Assembly: GCF_004135285.1 (NCBI RefSeq)
Contig: NZ_CP035494.1
Coordinates: 3,720,001-3,784,000, forward strand
From: Microbacterium protaetiae
GTDB taxonomy: Bacteria > Actinomycetota > Actinomycetes > Actinomycetales > Microbacteriaceae
Direction of reading: 5' to 3'
Length of the DNA stretch: 64,000 nt
This document shows, one piece after another, positions 8,901-18,560 of this stretch. Within the stretch, counting starts at the first letter, position 1; every line of letters starts with the position of its first letter. The notes under the pieces are model-generated. The model saw only the letters and a list, made by a program, of their open reading frames with translations, searched no databases and was not told where the DNA came from. The position numbers and the translations under genes were made by a program.

Positions 8901-10295
8901 TCAGAGTGTGCGCGTATCGAGGCGTTCCAGTAGCAGCGCCTCGGCGCTCAGAGCGTGGCGGAACGTGTCGAGGTGCAGGGATTCGTTCGGGCTGTGCGCA
9001 CGGGCATGCGGGTCTTCGACCCCGGTGACCAGGATTTGCGCGGCCGGGAACTCGCGCACAAGGTCGGCGATGAACGGGATGGATCCCCCGACGCCCAGGT
9101 CGACCGGGGCAACGCCGTACCCGTCCGCCAGCGCGGCGCGGGCATCCTGCACGGCCCACCCCCCGGTGTCGACGAGGAATCCGTCGCCGCAGTCGACGTC
9201 GGTGAACTCGAGCTCGGCGCCGAACGGTGCGTGGGCGCGCAGGTGCGCGGCCAGCGCCTCATATGCTTCGCGCGCGGTCTGACCGGGCGCTACCCGCGCG
9301 CTGATCACCACGGTCACCTCGGGAGTGAGGGTGTTCGAGGCGTTGACGACACTGGGCGCATCGATGCCGGTGAGGGTGATCGACGGCTTGTTCCAGATGC
9401 GGCTGAGAATGCTGTCTCGACCGATCGGCGTCACGCCGGCGGGCAGTCCCGCCTCGTCGCGCAGCGTCTCTTCGGAGTAGTCGGGGGTTGCGGCATCCCG
9501 GGTCGCCAGTCCCTCCACGGCCACGGCGCCGTCGTCGTCCCACAGCGTGGCCAGCAGCTTCACCGTGGCCATCAGCGCGTCGGGCACTGCTCCCCCGTAC
9601 ATGCCCGAGTGCGACGCGTGATCGAGCGTGCGCACGCGCAGCGTGAAGCGGGCATTGCCGCGCAGCGATACCGTGACCGCCGGTGTGCGGGCGTCCCAGT
9701 TGCCCGAGTCGGCAACGACGATCACGTCGGCGCGCAGGGCGTCGGCGTTGTCGGAGAGGAACTGCGCGAACGAACGCGAGCCGGCTTCTTCTTCACCCTC
9801 GATGAAAAGCGCCACGCCCAGATCGAAGTCGTCGCCGAGCGCTTGGCGCAGGGCCCGCAGCGCGCCGATGTGCACCATGACCCCCGCTTTGTCGTCGGCG
9901 GCGCCGCGACCGTAGAGGCGTCCGTCGCGCACGGTGGGCTCGAACGGGGCCGATTCCCACAGCGCCTCATCGCCCACCGGCTGCACGTCGTGATGCGCGT
10001 ACAGCAGGATGGTCGGCCGCCCGTTGCGCGCCGCGCGCGTGGCCAGCACCGCCGGCATGCCGCGCTCCTCGGTGTCGGGCACGGCCGCGTCGCGGATCTC
10101 GACGCGCTCGAACACGCCGGTCGCCTCGGCGAGAGCCTTCACCGCCTCGGCGCTGCGCTGCACCTGGGCATGGTCGAAGCCCGGAAAGGCGACCGACGGG
10201 ATGCGCACGAGCGCGCCCAGATCGGCGAGGGCTTCGGGAACGGCTTCGTCGGCGGCGGTGCGGACGGCTTCGTGTCGAGACAGCTCGGAGGTCAT
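8901..10295 (-). CDS. M20 family zinc dipeptidase
   Basis: Metallo-dipeptidase of the M20/M28 group (464 aa), predicted to cleave dipeptides or related amides in the cytoplasm. Zinc and catalytic motifs are seen: LYAHHDVQPVG, GRGAADDKAGVM, EGEEEAGS (general base Glu-Glu) and ADSGNWD. A lid domain is inserted at the usual position. The chosen start ATG 10295 is 7 bases after TAAGAT, so it is probably leaderless; a start 24 bases upstream is possible. It is divergent from the DUF3043 gene, with about 46 bases between starts. Confidence 0.9.
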   Translation of the reverse strand: MTSELSRHEAVRTAADEAVPEALADLGALVRIPSVAFPGFDHAQVQRSAEAVKALAEATGVFERVEIRDAAVPDTEERGMPAVLATRAARNGRPTILLYAHHDVQPVGDEALWESAPFEPTVRDGRLYGRGAADDKAGVMVHIGALRALRQALGDDFDLGVALFIEGEEEAGSRSFAQFLSDNADALRADVIVVADSGNWDARTPAVTVSLRGNARFTLRVRTLDHASHSGMYGGAVPDALMATVKLLATLWDDDGAVAVEGLATRDAATPDYSEETLRDEAGLPAGVTPIGRDSILSRIWNKPSITLTGIDAPSVVNASNTLTPEVTVVISARVAPGQTAREAYEALAAHLRAHAPFGAELEFTDVDCGDGFLVDTGGWAVQDARAALADGYGVAPVDLGVGGSIPFIADLVREFPAAQILVTGVEDPHARAHSPNESLHLDTFRHALSAEALLLERLDTRTL

Positions 10296-10341
10296 GCGGG
10301 TAATCTTAAAGGCACCCATTCATCGATCCCGAGGTTTCATC

Positions 10342-10908
10342 GTGTCCAAGAAGACCGCCGCCGACGAGCAGGACGTCGCCGAAGAGACGTCGACGAGCGG
10401 AAAGGGACGCCCCACTCCCACGCGCGCCGAGCAGGAGGCCGCGCGCAAGCGCCCCCTCGTTGCCGACACGAAGGAGGCGAAAGCACGGCAGAAGGCCGAT
10501 GTCGCGGCGCAGCGCGAGCGGGCGCGGATCGGCATGGCTGCCGGTGACGACAAGTACCTGCCCGCGCGCGACAAGGGGCCGCAGCGCCGGTTCGTGCGCG
10601 ACACCATCGACGCGGGCTGGCACGTGGGCGAACTGGTCATGCCGCTGATGATCCTCGTGATCGTCGTGATGATGATCAACGCCCCGCTCATCCAGTTCTA
10701 CGCGATGATCGTGCTCTGGGCCTATGTCGTGCTGGTGATCATCGACATGGTGATCACCTCGATGCGCATCAAGAGCGCGGCGGCCAAGAAATTCGGTGAC
10801 CGACGCGAAAAGGGTCTGGGTTGGTACGGCGCGATGCGCACGATCCAGATGCGATGGATGCGGCTGCCCAAGCCCCAGGTCAAGCGCGGGCAGCACCCCG
10901 CCCGCTGA
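10342..10908 (+). CDS. DUF3043 family membrane protein
   Basis: 188 aa protein of unknown function, conserved across actinobacteria. It has a charged lysine/glutamate-rich N-terminal half (PTPTRAEQEAARKRPL is typical of DUF3043), then two adjacent hydrophobic segments (about residues 95-140: LMILVIVVMMINAPLIQFYA and VLVIIDMVIT), then a basic tail (KGLGWYGAMRTIQMRWMRLP). Start GTG 10342 follows GAGG at 7 bases. Its 3' end overlaps the 3' end of pyrD by 29 bases. Likely an inner-membrane protein with a cytoplasmic basic region. Confidence 0.85.
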   Translation: MSKKTAADEQDVAEETSTSGKGRPTPTRAEQEAARKRPLVADTKEAKARQKADVAAQRERARIGMAAGDDKYLPARDKGPQRRFVRDTIDAGWHVGELVMPLMILVIVVMMINAPLIQFYAMIVLWAYVVLVIIDMVITSMRIKSAAAKKFGDRREKGLGWYGAMRTIQMRWMRLPKPQVKRGQHPAR

Positions 10909-11932
10909 GACTCCGGCTCAGCCCCCGGTTTATCTGGCGCGCCCAGAAGGGTCCGCGGTACAGGAACGCTGTGTAGCCCTGCACCAGGTCGGCGCCGGCA
11001 TCCAGTCGCTCTGTGACGTCGGCCGCGGTCTCGACGCCGCCGGCCGCAATGACGGCGAACTCGCGCGGCACCACGGCGCGCACCTGCCGAAGCACCTCGA
11101 GCGCGCGCTGCTTCAGCGGCGCGCCCGAGAGACCGCCCTCCCCCGCGGCGGCGACCAGGGCCGGGTCGGTGGAAAGGCCGGCACGAGAGATCGTCGTATT
11201 GGTCACGATGATGCCGGCAAGGCCCAGGTCCACGGCCATCGTCGCTATCGCGGCGATCTCGTCGTCGGGCAGGTCGGGGGCGATCTTGACCAGCAGCGGC
11301 GTCGCACCCGCGGCATCCTGCACCGCCTGCAGCAGGGGCCGCAGGGTCTGGACGGCCTGCAGCCCGCGCAGGCCCGGGGTGTTGGGCGACGACACGTTCA
11401 CGGCGAGATAGTCGGCCAGCGGCGCCAAGGCAGTGGCGCTGCGCACGTAGTCGGCGGTCGCATCGGCGACGTCGACCACGCGGCTCTTGCCGATGTTCAC
11501 TCCGATGACCGCGCGGTGCCGCGTGCTGCGGCGCAGGCGACGCAGACGGGATGCCGCGGCCTGGGCGCCGCGGTTGTTGAAGCCCATCCGGTTGATGACG
11601 GCGCGATCGGGGATCAATCGGAACAGGCGCGGTTTCGGATTGCCGTCCTGCGGGATAGCGGTGACGGTGCCCACCTCGACGTGCCCGAAGCCCAGGGCCG
11701 ACAGTCCGCGCACCCCGACGACGTTCTTGTCGAAGCCGGCGGCCACTCCGAACGGCGAATCGAAGTCCAGACCCAGCACGCGGGTGCGCAGGGCGGGATC
11801 GGGCGCGGTCAGCGCACGAGTCGCCCAGGCGAATGGACGCACACCCAGCACGCGGATGACGATCATTCCGCAGTGGTGCGCGAACTCCGCATCCAGACGC
11901 GACAGCACCGTGCGGAAGAGGAAGGGGTACAT
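10880..11932 (-). CDS. pyrD: dihydroorotate dehydrogenase (quinone), class 2
   Basis: Membrane-associated FMN enzyme of UMP synthesis (350 aa), oxidising dihydroorotate with menaquinone. Class 2 features are seen: an N-terminal extension (YPFLFRTVLSRLDAE) for membrane contact, VAAGFDKN, NRMGFNNRG, NVSSPNTPGLRGLQ (Ser base) and VTNTTISR. Start ATG is preceded by GGAGC. It lies 17 bases after nrdR in the same direction. The last 29 bases overlap the convergent DUF3043 gene. Confidence 0.95.
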   Translation of the reverse strand: MYPFLFRTVLSRLDAEFAHHCGMIVIRVLGVRPFAWATRALTAPDPALRTRVLGLDFDSPFGVAAGFDKNVVGVRGLSALGFGHVEVGTVTAIPQDGNPKPRLFRLIPDRAVINRMGFNNRGAQAAASRLRRLRRSTRHRAVIGVNIGKSRVVDVADATADYVRSATALAPLADYLAVNVSSPNTPGLRGLQAVQTLRPLLQAVQDAAGATPLLVKIAPDLPDDEIAAIATMAVDLGLAGIIVTNTTISRAGLSTDPALVAAAGEGGLSGAPLKQRALEVLRQVRAVVPREFAVIAAGGVETAADVTERLDAGADLVQGYTAFLYRGPFWARQINRGLSRSLSGRGAARA

Positions 11933-11949
11933 CGTGCTCCGGTTCTCAG

Positions 11950-12405
11950 TCAGGCGCGGCCGTGGTCGGCGCGCAACTGGGCGATGGAGGCTTCGAAGTC
12001 CTCGAGGGAGTCGAAGGCCTGGTAGACGCTCGCGAACCGCAGGTAGGCGACCTCGTCGAGCTCACGCAGCGGCCCGAGGATCGCCAGCCCGATGTCGTTG
12101 GTCTCCAGCTGCGAGGCGCCGGTGCCGCGCAGCGTCTCTTCCACCTGCTGTGCGAGCATCGCCAGATCGTCTTCGGTCACCGGACGACCCTGACACGCCT
12201 TGCGCACGCCGGCTGCCACCTTCTCACGGCTGAACGGCTCGGCAACGCCGGAACGTTTGACCACGGTCAGACTCGCGGTCTCGACCGTCGAGAAGCGCCG
12301 GCCGCACTCGGGGCATTGGCGGCGCCGGCGGATGCTGAGGCCGTCGTCGCTCGTGCGAGAGTCGATGACGCGGGAATCGGGGTGGCGGCAGAAGGGGCAG
12401 TGCAT
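11950..12405 (-). CDS. nrdR: transcriptional repressor NrdR
   Basis: 151 aa zinc-ribbon/ATP-cone repressor of ribonucleotide reductase genes. Zinc-ribbon cysteines CPFC (residues 3-6) and CPEC (near 31) are seen, then an ATP-cone domain ([20 protein letters not shown]). Length equals the family norm. It starts 11 bases after hisD. A TAGTCT box 8 bases before the ATG, overlapping the hisD stop, could give a separate transcript. No nrdAB genes or NrdR boxes were noticed in this window. Confidence 0.96.
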   Translation of the reverse strand: MHCPFCRHPDSRVIDSRTSDDGLSIRRRRQCPECGRRFSTVETASLTVVKRSGVAEPFSREKVAAGVRKACQGRPVTEDDLAMLAQQVEETLRGTGASQLETNDIGLAILGPLRELDEVAYLRFASVYQAFDSLEDFEASIAQLRADHGRA

Positions 12406-12416
12406 CAGCGGACAGA

Positions 12417-13718
12417 CTACCCCGCGAACCTTGCCGTCACGGCCTCGCCGTGCGCGGGCAGGGCTTCGGCGTTCGCCAGTGCGACGATGTGCTCGGCGAC
12501 GGCCGCCAACGCGGCGCGGTCATAGACGATGACCTGCTGCGGCCGCAGGAACGTGGCTGCCGACAGCCCCGCGGCGTAGCGGGCCTGGCCGCCGGTGGGC
12601 AGCACGTGGTTGCTGCCGGCAAGGTAGTCACCCAGACTCACCGGCGAACTGGCCCCCACGAAGATGGCGCCGGCGTTGACGAAGTCATCGGGCCGGGGAT
12701 CGGCAAGGTGCAGCTCGAGGTGCTCGGGAGCGTAGGCGTTGCTGAACGCGGTGGCCGCGGCCAGGTCGTCGACCAGCACAATCGCCGATTGCTCGCCGTT
12801 CAGCGCCGTCTGGGCGCGCACGCCGTTGCGGGTGGCGCCGACGCGATCGGTGACGGCGGAGCGTACGTTCGCGGCGAGCTGCTCACTGTCGGTCACGAGC
12901 ACGGCCGAGGCCTGCTCGTCGTGCTCGGCCTGGCTGATCAGATCGAACGCGATGAGCACCGGGTCGGCCGCGGCATCCGCGACGATGAGGATCTCGGTGG
13001 CGCCGGCCTCGGCGTCGGTGCCCACGAAGCCGGCCACCGCCCGTTTGGCGGCGGCGACGAAGTTGTTGCCAGGCCCGGTGACGACGTCGACCGGTTCGAG
13101 GCCGATGCTCTCCACACCGTAGGCGAAGGCGCCGACGGCCCCGGCACCGCCCATCGCATAGACCTCGTCGACGCCCAGCAGGCGTGCCGCGGCGAGAATG
13201 TCAGGGTGCACTCGGCCGCCGAACTCGGCCTGCGGCGGCGAAGCGAGCGTGACCCGCTCGACGCCGGCCACCTGGGCGGGCACCACGTTCATGATCACGC
13301 TCGAGGGGTAGACAGCCTTGCCGCCGGGCACGTACACACCGGCGCGCCGCACCGGCTGCCAGCGCTGCTCGACGGTGCCACCCGCAGCCAGCTCGGTGAC
13401 CGTGCGGCCGGGCACTTGTGCGGCGGATGCCGCGCGCACGCGCCCGATCGATTCGTCCAGTGCCGCACGCACCGCGGGGTCGAGACCAGCCAGTGCTTCG
13501 TCGAGGTGCGCGGCGGGAACGCGCAGGGCATGGCCGGAGACCTGGTCGAACTGCGCGGCCTGCTCGCGCAGGGCGCTCTCGCCGCGCGCCGCGACATCGT
13601 GCACTATCCGCGCGGCGGTGTCCACGGCGTCGGCGCGCGAGGCCCGGGCGCGCGGGACGGCGGCGAGGAGAGCGGCCGGCGACAGACGCCGGCCGCGGAG
13701 ATCAATCGTGCGCAGCAT
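12417..13718 (-). CDS. hisD: histidinol dehydrogenase
   Basis: Catalyses the last two oxidation steps of histidine synthesis (433 aa, Zn, NAD). Seen: [14 protein letters not shown], the [17 protein letters not shown] zinc/active-site segment and the [10 protein letters not shown] region near the C-terminus. It is separate from the rest of a his operon here; the next gene is nrdR. The ATG lies inside a long perfect inverted repeat and is preceded by TAGCCT-GGAGGG. Confidence 0.96.
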   Translation of the reverse strand: MLRTIDLRGRRLSPAALLAAVPRARASRADAVDTAARIVHDVAARGESALREQAAQFDQVSGHALRVPAAHLDEALAGLDPAVRAALDESIGRVRAASAAQVPGRTVTELAAGGTVEQRWQPVRRAGVYVPGGKAVYPSSVIMNVVPAQVAGVERVTLASPPQAEFGGRVHPDILAAARLLGVDEVYAMGGAGAVGAFAYGVESIGLEPVDVVTGPGNNFVAAAKRAVAGFVGTDAEAGATEILIVADAAADPVLIAFDLISQAEHDEQASAVLVTDSEQLAANVRSAVTDRVGATRNGVRAQTALNGEQSAIVLVDDLAAATAFSNAYAPEHLELHLADPRPDDFVNAGAIFVGASSPVSLGDYLAGSNHVLPTGGQARYAAGLSAATFLRPQQVIVYDRAALAAVAEHIVALANAEALPAHGEAVTARFAG

Positions 13719-13751
13719 CCCTCCAGGCTATCCGGTGGGATGCTGCGCACG
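13707..13751 (-). promoter_or_regulatory. hisD promoter inside a 15 bp perfect inverted repeat
   Basis: CGTGCGCAGCATCCC (13707-13721) and GGGATGCTGCGCACG (13737-13751) are perfect complements around a 15-base centre. The minus-strand -10 box TAGCCT (13725-13730) lies in the centre and the hisD ATG (13718-13716) lies in one arm, with 6 bases between. This is either an operator over a leaderless promoter or, for longer transcripts, a hairpin hiding the ribosome site and start. Confidence 0.6.
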
Positions 13752-13767
13752 CGTCGTTCTTACGCGG

Positions 13768-14955
13768 TCAGCCCCGGGTGATGCCGGTCACATCGGTGAG
13801 CAGGCCGACCCGGCCGTCTTCATGACGGATGACGAACGAGGAACCGCGGTCTTCGATCACCAGCGCCCAGGCGGTGGGCCCGACGCGGAAGATCGGCGTG
13901 CCGTTCTCGTCGACGACGTCGCGTTCTTCGGGCGCGAGCGCCCAGAATGCCTGCTGCGCCGGTGCCGCCTGCTGCGCAGCGGGCTGCTCGGCGGCAGGCT
14001 GCGCGGCGGCAGCCGGCTCCGACGACTCGGCCGTCGGCTGTGCCGCCTCGGGAGCGCACTCACCGGCGGCGAAGGCCGCGGGCGCGTAGCCCTCGGCGGG
14101 TGCGTAGCCCTCGGCAGGCGCGTAGGCGTCGGTAGGTGCGTAAGCGTCGGTAGATGCGTAAGCGTCGGCAGGTGCGTAGCCGTCGGCGGGCGCGTAGGCG
14201 TCTGCGGCGGCGTACTGTGCGCCGGCGCTCTGCGGCGCGAAGGCGGGCGCCACCCGCGGGCGTGCCACCACGCTGCGTGCGCCGCGTGCGACGCGGTGGG
14301 CCGGAATCTCGGCGCGCTCGAGGAAGTCCCCCGCCAGGCCCGGAATGACCGGTGCGAAGACCGTCAGCACGACGCCGGCGAGCATCATCACGAACTCCAC
14401 CCAGATGACCCACGTGGTCACCCAGGGACCGCCCGCGATCGTCACGCCGATCTGCGACCAGATCTGCCCCAGCCACAGCACCGCGGCGACCGAGAACGCG
14501 ACCGATGCGAACTGATCGATGCCCAGCGACCCGACACGGCGGATGCCCGTCGGCGACAGCCGGCGCAGCACCACCAAGAACACGGCGACCGTGGGCACGC
14601 CGATCGTGAGGATCCAGCTGATGCCGCTGGTCCACACTGAGCTGAAACCGAAGCTCGACGTGGAGAAGAACGAGACCACGAAGGCGACCAGCCACACGCC
14701 GGCAAGGATCACCTCGCGCAGCGAGAAGGGGCCGATGCCGTACAGCGGGGCGACTCCGCCCGGTGCCGGGGCAGCGCCGGGTTGATCGCCGCTGTCGGGT
14801 TCCTGCGGCACCGCAGCCTCGTCGGCCGCGGCGTCGGCGCGCGCCGGCAGGTCGTCCCGCACGATCGTGTCGTCGTCGGCGACATCGTCGGCTGCGGGGA
14901 CCTCCCCGGACGATGCAGCCTCGACGATCGGATCGTTCTGCTGTTCCTCGGTCAC
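13768..14955 (-). CDS. multi-pass membrane protein with YAPADA-type repeats, function unknown
   Basis: 395 aa protein I cannot assign to a function. An acidic N-terminus of about 75 residues is followed by four hydrophobic segments (about residues 80-235, e.g. VILAGVWLVAFVVSFF and WVIWVEFVMMLAGVVLTVF). A cytoplasm-type tail then carries about eight 6-residue repeats YAPADA/YAPAEG, an Ala/Gln/Pro-rich stretch (AEQPAAQQAAPAQQA) and a small C-terminal domain (FRVGPTAWALVIEDRGSSFV). GTG 14955 was chosen because GGGAG lies 5 bases upstream. A -10-like TAGTAT lies 40-50 bases upstream, after dnaE. Confidence 0.75.
   Translation of the reverse strand: MTEEQQNDPIVEAASSGEVPAADDVADDDTIVRDDLPARADAAADEAAVPQEPDSGDQPGAAPAPGGVAPLYGIGPFSLREVILAGVWLVAFVVSFFSTSSFGFSSVWTSGISWILTIGVPTVAVFLVVLRRLSPTGIRRVGSLGIDQFASVAFSVAAVLWLGQIWSQIGVTIAGGPWVTTWVIWVEFVMMLAGVVLTVFAPVIPGLAGDFLERAEIPAHRVARGARSVVARPRVAPAFAPQSAGAQYAAADAYAPADGYAPADAYASTDAYAPTDAYAPAEGYAPAEGYAPAAFAAGECAPEAAQPTAESSEPAAAAQPAAEQPAAQQAAPAQQAFWALAPEERDVVDENGTPIFRVGPTAWALVIEDRGSSFVIRHEDGRVGLLTDVTGITRG
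14081..14216. repeat. 18 bp coding tandem repeat
   Basis: CGTA-containing units recur every 18 bases (CGTA at 14085, 14103, 14121, 14139, 14157, 14175, 14193, 14211). On the minus strand they encode the 6-residue YAP(A/T)(D/E)(A/G) repeat in the membrane protein. Such arrays can vary in copy number between strains. Confidence 0.85.
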
Positions 14956-15012
14956 GTGTGCTCCCTTCCGATCCGCACCCATGGGCGCGCGTCGTCCGAT
15001 ACTACCGGAGGG

Positions 15013-18000
15013 CTACCCCAGGCACTGGGGTCCCAGCAGTCCCTTCAGCTCTCCATAGAGATCGGCGCTGACGCGTACCGGATGCGGCACCTCGAACACC
15101 TTCGCGACGCTGCCCCGGTGCAGCTTGAGCGTCACCTCGGTGTCGCCGTGATGGCGGTCGAGCATTTCGGCGAGCTCGGTGACCAGGCGGTGGGTCGCGC
15201 GGTGCTCGGGCATCAGCAGGGTCAACGGGCCCGAGACATCCACCACTCCCAGATCGGGGGTGAAAGCCGACTGGGCATGCAGGTTGAGCCCGTCGTCGCG
15301 GCGTGACACCCGGCCGCGCACGACGAGGATCGAGTCGGCCTGCAGCATCGTCTGGAACTCGGTATATGTCTTTCCCATGAACATCACGGTGACCTCGCCG
15401 TCGAAGTCTTCGACGGTGATCATGCCGTAGGGATTGCCGCTGGATTTGGCCACCCGGTGCTGCACGCTGGTGACAAGACCCGCGACGGTGACCTGATCGC
15501 CGTCGCGCACGTCTTCGTTCGAGAGCAGATCGTGGATGTTCGTCGATGCGTGCTTGGCCAGTGGGATCTCCAGCCCCGCCAGCGGATGGTCGCTCACGTA
15601 CAGGCCGAGCATCTCGCGCTCGAACGCCAGCTTGTCTTTCTTGGTCCATTCGGGGCGGTCGGGCACCTTGGCCACCTGGGCGGGCTCGTCGTCGCCCCAC
15701 AGCGAGTCGAAGTCGAACCCCACCTCGCCGTTGGCCTCGCGCCGCTTGTCGAGCACGGCCGCCTCGGTGGCATCCTCGTGGATCTCCATCAGCGCGCGTC
15801 GCGTGTCGCCGAGCGTATCGAAGGCGCCCGCCTTGATGAGCGACTCGACGGTGCGCTTGTTCGCGACGTGTGTGGGAACGCGGCGCAGAAAGTCGTGGAA
15901 CGACGCGTACGGGCCCTCGGCTCGCGCCTGCACGATGCCGTCGACCACGTTCGAGCCGACGTTGCGCACGGCTCCCAGGCCGAAGCGGATGTCCTCCCCC
16001 ACGGCGGCGAAGTACTTGATCGACTCGGAGACGTCGGGCGGCAGCACCTGGATGCCCATGCGCCGGCACTCGTTGAGGTAGAGGGCGAGCTTGTCGCGCG
16101 AATCTCCGACGCTGGTCAGCAGCGCCGCCATGTACTCGGCGGGATAATGGGCCTTCAGATACGCGGTCCAGTACGAGACCAGACCGTAAGCGGCCGAGTG
16201 CGCTTTGTTGAACGCGTAGTCGGAGAACGGCAGCAGGATGTCCCACAGCGCCTTGACCGCGCCCTCGCCGTACCCGCGGTCGATCATCCCCTGATGGAAG
16301 CCCGCGTACTGCTTGTCGAGTTCGGACTTCTTCTTCTTTCCCATCGCGCGGCGCAGGATGTCTGCTTGGCCGAGCGAGAACCCGGCCACGCGCTGGGCGA
16401 TCGCCATGACCTGTTCCTGGTAGATGATCAGGCCGTAGCTGGTCTCGAGGATGTCTTTGAGCGGCTCTTCGAGTTCGGGATGGATCGGCGTGATCTCTTG
16501 CTGGCCGTTCTTGCGCAGCGCGTAGTTGATGTGCGAGTTCGCCCCCATCGGACCGGGGCGATACAGCGCGATGACGGCCGAGATGTCCTCGAAGTTGTCG
16601 GGCTTCATCAATCGCAGCAGCGACCGCATCGGCCCACCGTCGAGCTGGAACACGCCCAGCGTGTCGCCGCGCGAGAGCAGCTCATACGAGGGCTTGTCGT
16701 CGAGCGGCAGCTCTTCGAGCACGAGCGGATGGCCCCGGTTCGCCTCGATGTTGTCGAGCGCGTCATTGATGATGGTGAGGTTGCGCAACCCCAGAAAGTC
16801 CATCTTTATCAGGCCCAGCGTCTCGCACGACGGATAGTCGAACTGGGTGACGATCTGGCCGTCTTGCTCCCGCTTCATGATCGGGATGATGTCGGTCAGC
16901 GGGTGGCTCGACATGATGACACCGGCCGCGTGCACGCCCCACTGCCGCTTCAGGTTCTCCAGGCCCACCGCGGTGTCGAAGACGGTCTTCGCCTCGGGAT
17001 CGGTCTCGATGACGGTGCGGAACTCGGATGCCTCTTTGTAGCGCGGATGCTGCGGGTCGAACATGCCGCCCAGCGGCATGTCTTTGCCCATGACCGCCGG
17101 CGGCATGGCCTTGGTGAGCTTCTCGCCCATGCTGAACGGGAACCCGAGCACGCGGCCGGCGTCTTTGAGCGCCTGCTTGGCCTTGATGGTGCCGTAGGTG
17201 ACGATCTGCGCGACCCGGTCGTCACCGTACTTCTCGGTGACGTACTGGATCACCTCGCCACGGCGGCGGTCGTCGAAGTCAACGTCGAAGTCGGGCATCG
17301 AGACGCGGTCGGGGTTGAGGAAGCGCTCGAAGATCAGCCCGTGGTCGAGGGGGTCGAGGTCGGTGATCCGCATCGCGTACGCGGCCATCGATCCCGCACC
17401 CGAACCGCGGCCGGGGCCCACCCGGATGCCGTGGTCCTTGGCCCAGTTGATGAAGTCGGCGACGACGAGGAAGTAGCCGGGGAACCCCATCTGCGCTATC
17501 ACGCCGCATTCGTAGTCGGCCTGCGCGCGCACCTTGTCGGGGATGCCGTCGGGGTAACGGAAGTGCAGCCCCTTCTCGACCTCTTTGAGGAACCAGGTCT
17601 CTTCGGTCTCGCCGTCGGGCACCGGGTAGCGGGGCATGTAGTTCGCCCCGGTGTTGAAGGTGACGTCGCAGCGCTCGGCGATCAGCAGCGTGTTGTCGCA
17701 CGCCTCGGGGTGATCGCGGAACATCTGCCGCATCTCGGCGGGAGATTTGATGTAGTAGCCGTCGCCGTCGAACTTGAACCGTTTGGGGTCGTCCAGCGTC
17801 GATCCGGACTGCACGCACAGCAGTGCCGCGTGACTGGTGGCGTCGTGCTGATGCGTGTAGTGCGAGTCGTTGGTGGCCAGGAGCGGAATCTTCAGGTCTT
17901 TCGCGATCTTGAGCAGATCGTCGATGATGCGCCGCTCGATCGACAGACCGTGGTCCATGATCTCGCAGAAGTAGTTGTCGCGACCGAAGATGTCTTGGAA

Positions 18001-18531
18001 TTCGGCCGCCGCCGCTCGCGCCGCTTCGTACTGCCCCAGCCGCAGTCGGGTCTGGATCTCGCCCGACGGACAGCCCGTGGTCGCGATCAGCCCCTGGTGA
18101 TAGGTCTGCAGGATCTCGCGATCCATCCGCGACTTGAAGTAGTAGCCCTCCAGGCTCGCCAGGCTCGAGAGCCGGAACAGGTTGTGCATGCCCTCGGTGG
18201 TCTCGCTGAGCAGCGTCATGTGCGTGTAGGCACCGGAACCCGACACATCGTCGTCGTTCTGCTCGGGTGTTCCCCACCGCACCCGGGATTTGTCGGAGCG
18301 GTGCGTGCCCGGCGTCACATACGCCTCGATGCCGATGATCGGCTTGATGCCGGCGGCGCCCGCTGCCTTGGCGAACTCGAATGCCGCGAAGGTGTTGCCA
18401 TGGTCGGTGACGGCTATCGCCGGCATCTGAAGCCGCGACGCCTCGGCGACCATGTCGCCGATGCGCGCTGCACCGTCGAGCATCGAGTACTCGCTGTGCA
18501 CGTGCAGGTGAACGAAGGAGTCGGATGCCAC
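15013..18531 (-). CDS. dnaE: DNA polymerase III subunit alpha
   Basis: Replicative polymerase (1172 aa). Domains in order: N-terminal PHP domain (HLHVHSEYSMLDG; the usual metal-binding positions look largely kept), the polymerase core with GPGRGSGAGS and the catalytic PDFDVDFDDRRRGEV, then fingers, a helix-hairpin-helix region and an OB domain (EVTVMFMGKTYTEFQ) near residues 990-1060. Length fits actinobacterial DnaE1. Start GTG is 6 bases after TAGACT, suggesting a leaderless message. Confidence 0.97.
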   Translation of the reverse strand: MASDSFVHLHVHSEYSMLDGAARIGDMVAEASRLQMPAIAVTDHGNTFAAFEFAKAAGAAGIKPIIGIEAYVTPGTHRSDKSRVRWGTPEQNDDDVSGSGAYTHMTLLSETTEGMHNLFRLSSLASLEGYYFKSRMDREILQTYHQGLIATTGCPSGEIQTRLRLGQYEAARAAAAEFQDIFGRDNYFCEIMDHGLSIERRIIDDLLKIAKDLKIPLLATNDSHYTHQHDATSHAALLCVQSGSTLDDPKRFKFDGDGYYIKSPAEMRQMFRDHPEACDNTLLIAERCDVTFNTGANYMPRYPVPDGETEETWFLKEVEKGLHFRYPDGIPDKVRAQADYECGVIAQMGFPGYFLVVADFINWAKDHGIRVGPGRGSGAGSMAAYAMRITDLDPLDHGLIFERFLNPDRVSMPDFDVDFDDRRRGEVIQYVTEKYGDDRVAQIVTYGTIKAKQALKDAGRVLGFPFSMGEKLTKAMPPAVMGKDMPLGGMFDPQHPRYKEASEFRTVIETDPEAKTVFDTAVGLENLKRQWGVHAAGVIMSSHPLTDIIPIMKREQDGQIVTQFDYPSCETLGLIKMDFLGLRNLTIINDALDNIEANRGHPLVLEELPLDDKPSYELLSRGDTLGVFQLDGGPMRSLLRLMKPDNFEDISAVIALYRPGPMGANSHINYALRKNGQQEITPIHPELEEPLKDILETSYGLIIYQEQVMAIAQRVAGFSLGQADILRRAMGKKKKSELDKQYAGFHQGMIDRGYGEGAVKALWDILLPFSDYAFNKAHSAAYGLVSYWTAYLKAHYPAEYMAALLTSVGDSRDKLALYLNECRRMGIQVLPPDVSESIKYFAAVGEDIRFGLGAVRNVGSNVVDGIVQARAEGPYASFHDFLRRVPTHVANKRTVESLIKAGAFDTLGDTRRALMEIHEDATEAAVLDKRREANGEVGFDFDSLWGDDEPAQVAKVPDRPEWTKKDKLAFEREMLGLYVSDHPLAGLEIPLAKHASTNIHDLLSNEDVRDGDQVTVAGLVTSVQHRVAKSSGNPYGMITVEDFDGEVTVMFMGKTYTEFQTMLQADSILVVRGRVSRRDDGLNLHAQSAFTPDLGVVDVSGPLTLLMPEHRATHRLVTELAEMLDRHHGDTEVTLKLHRGSVAKVFEVPHPVRVSADLYGELKGLLGPQCLG

Positions 18532-18537
18532 GTCTCG

Positions 18538-18543
18538 AGTCTA
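18538..18543 (-). promoter_or_regulatory. -10 element of leaderless dnaE promoter
   Basis: TAGACT on the minus strand, exactly 6 bases before the dnaE GTG. Confidence 0.5.
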
Positions 18544-18560
18544 CGTTCGGGGTCGGACTC

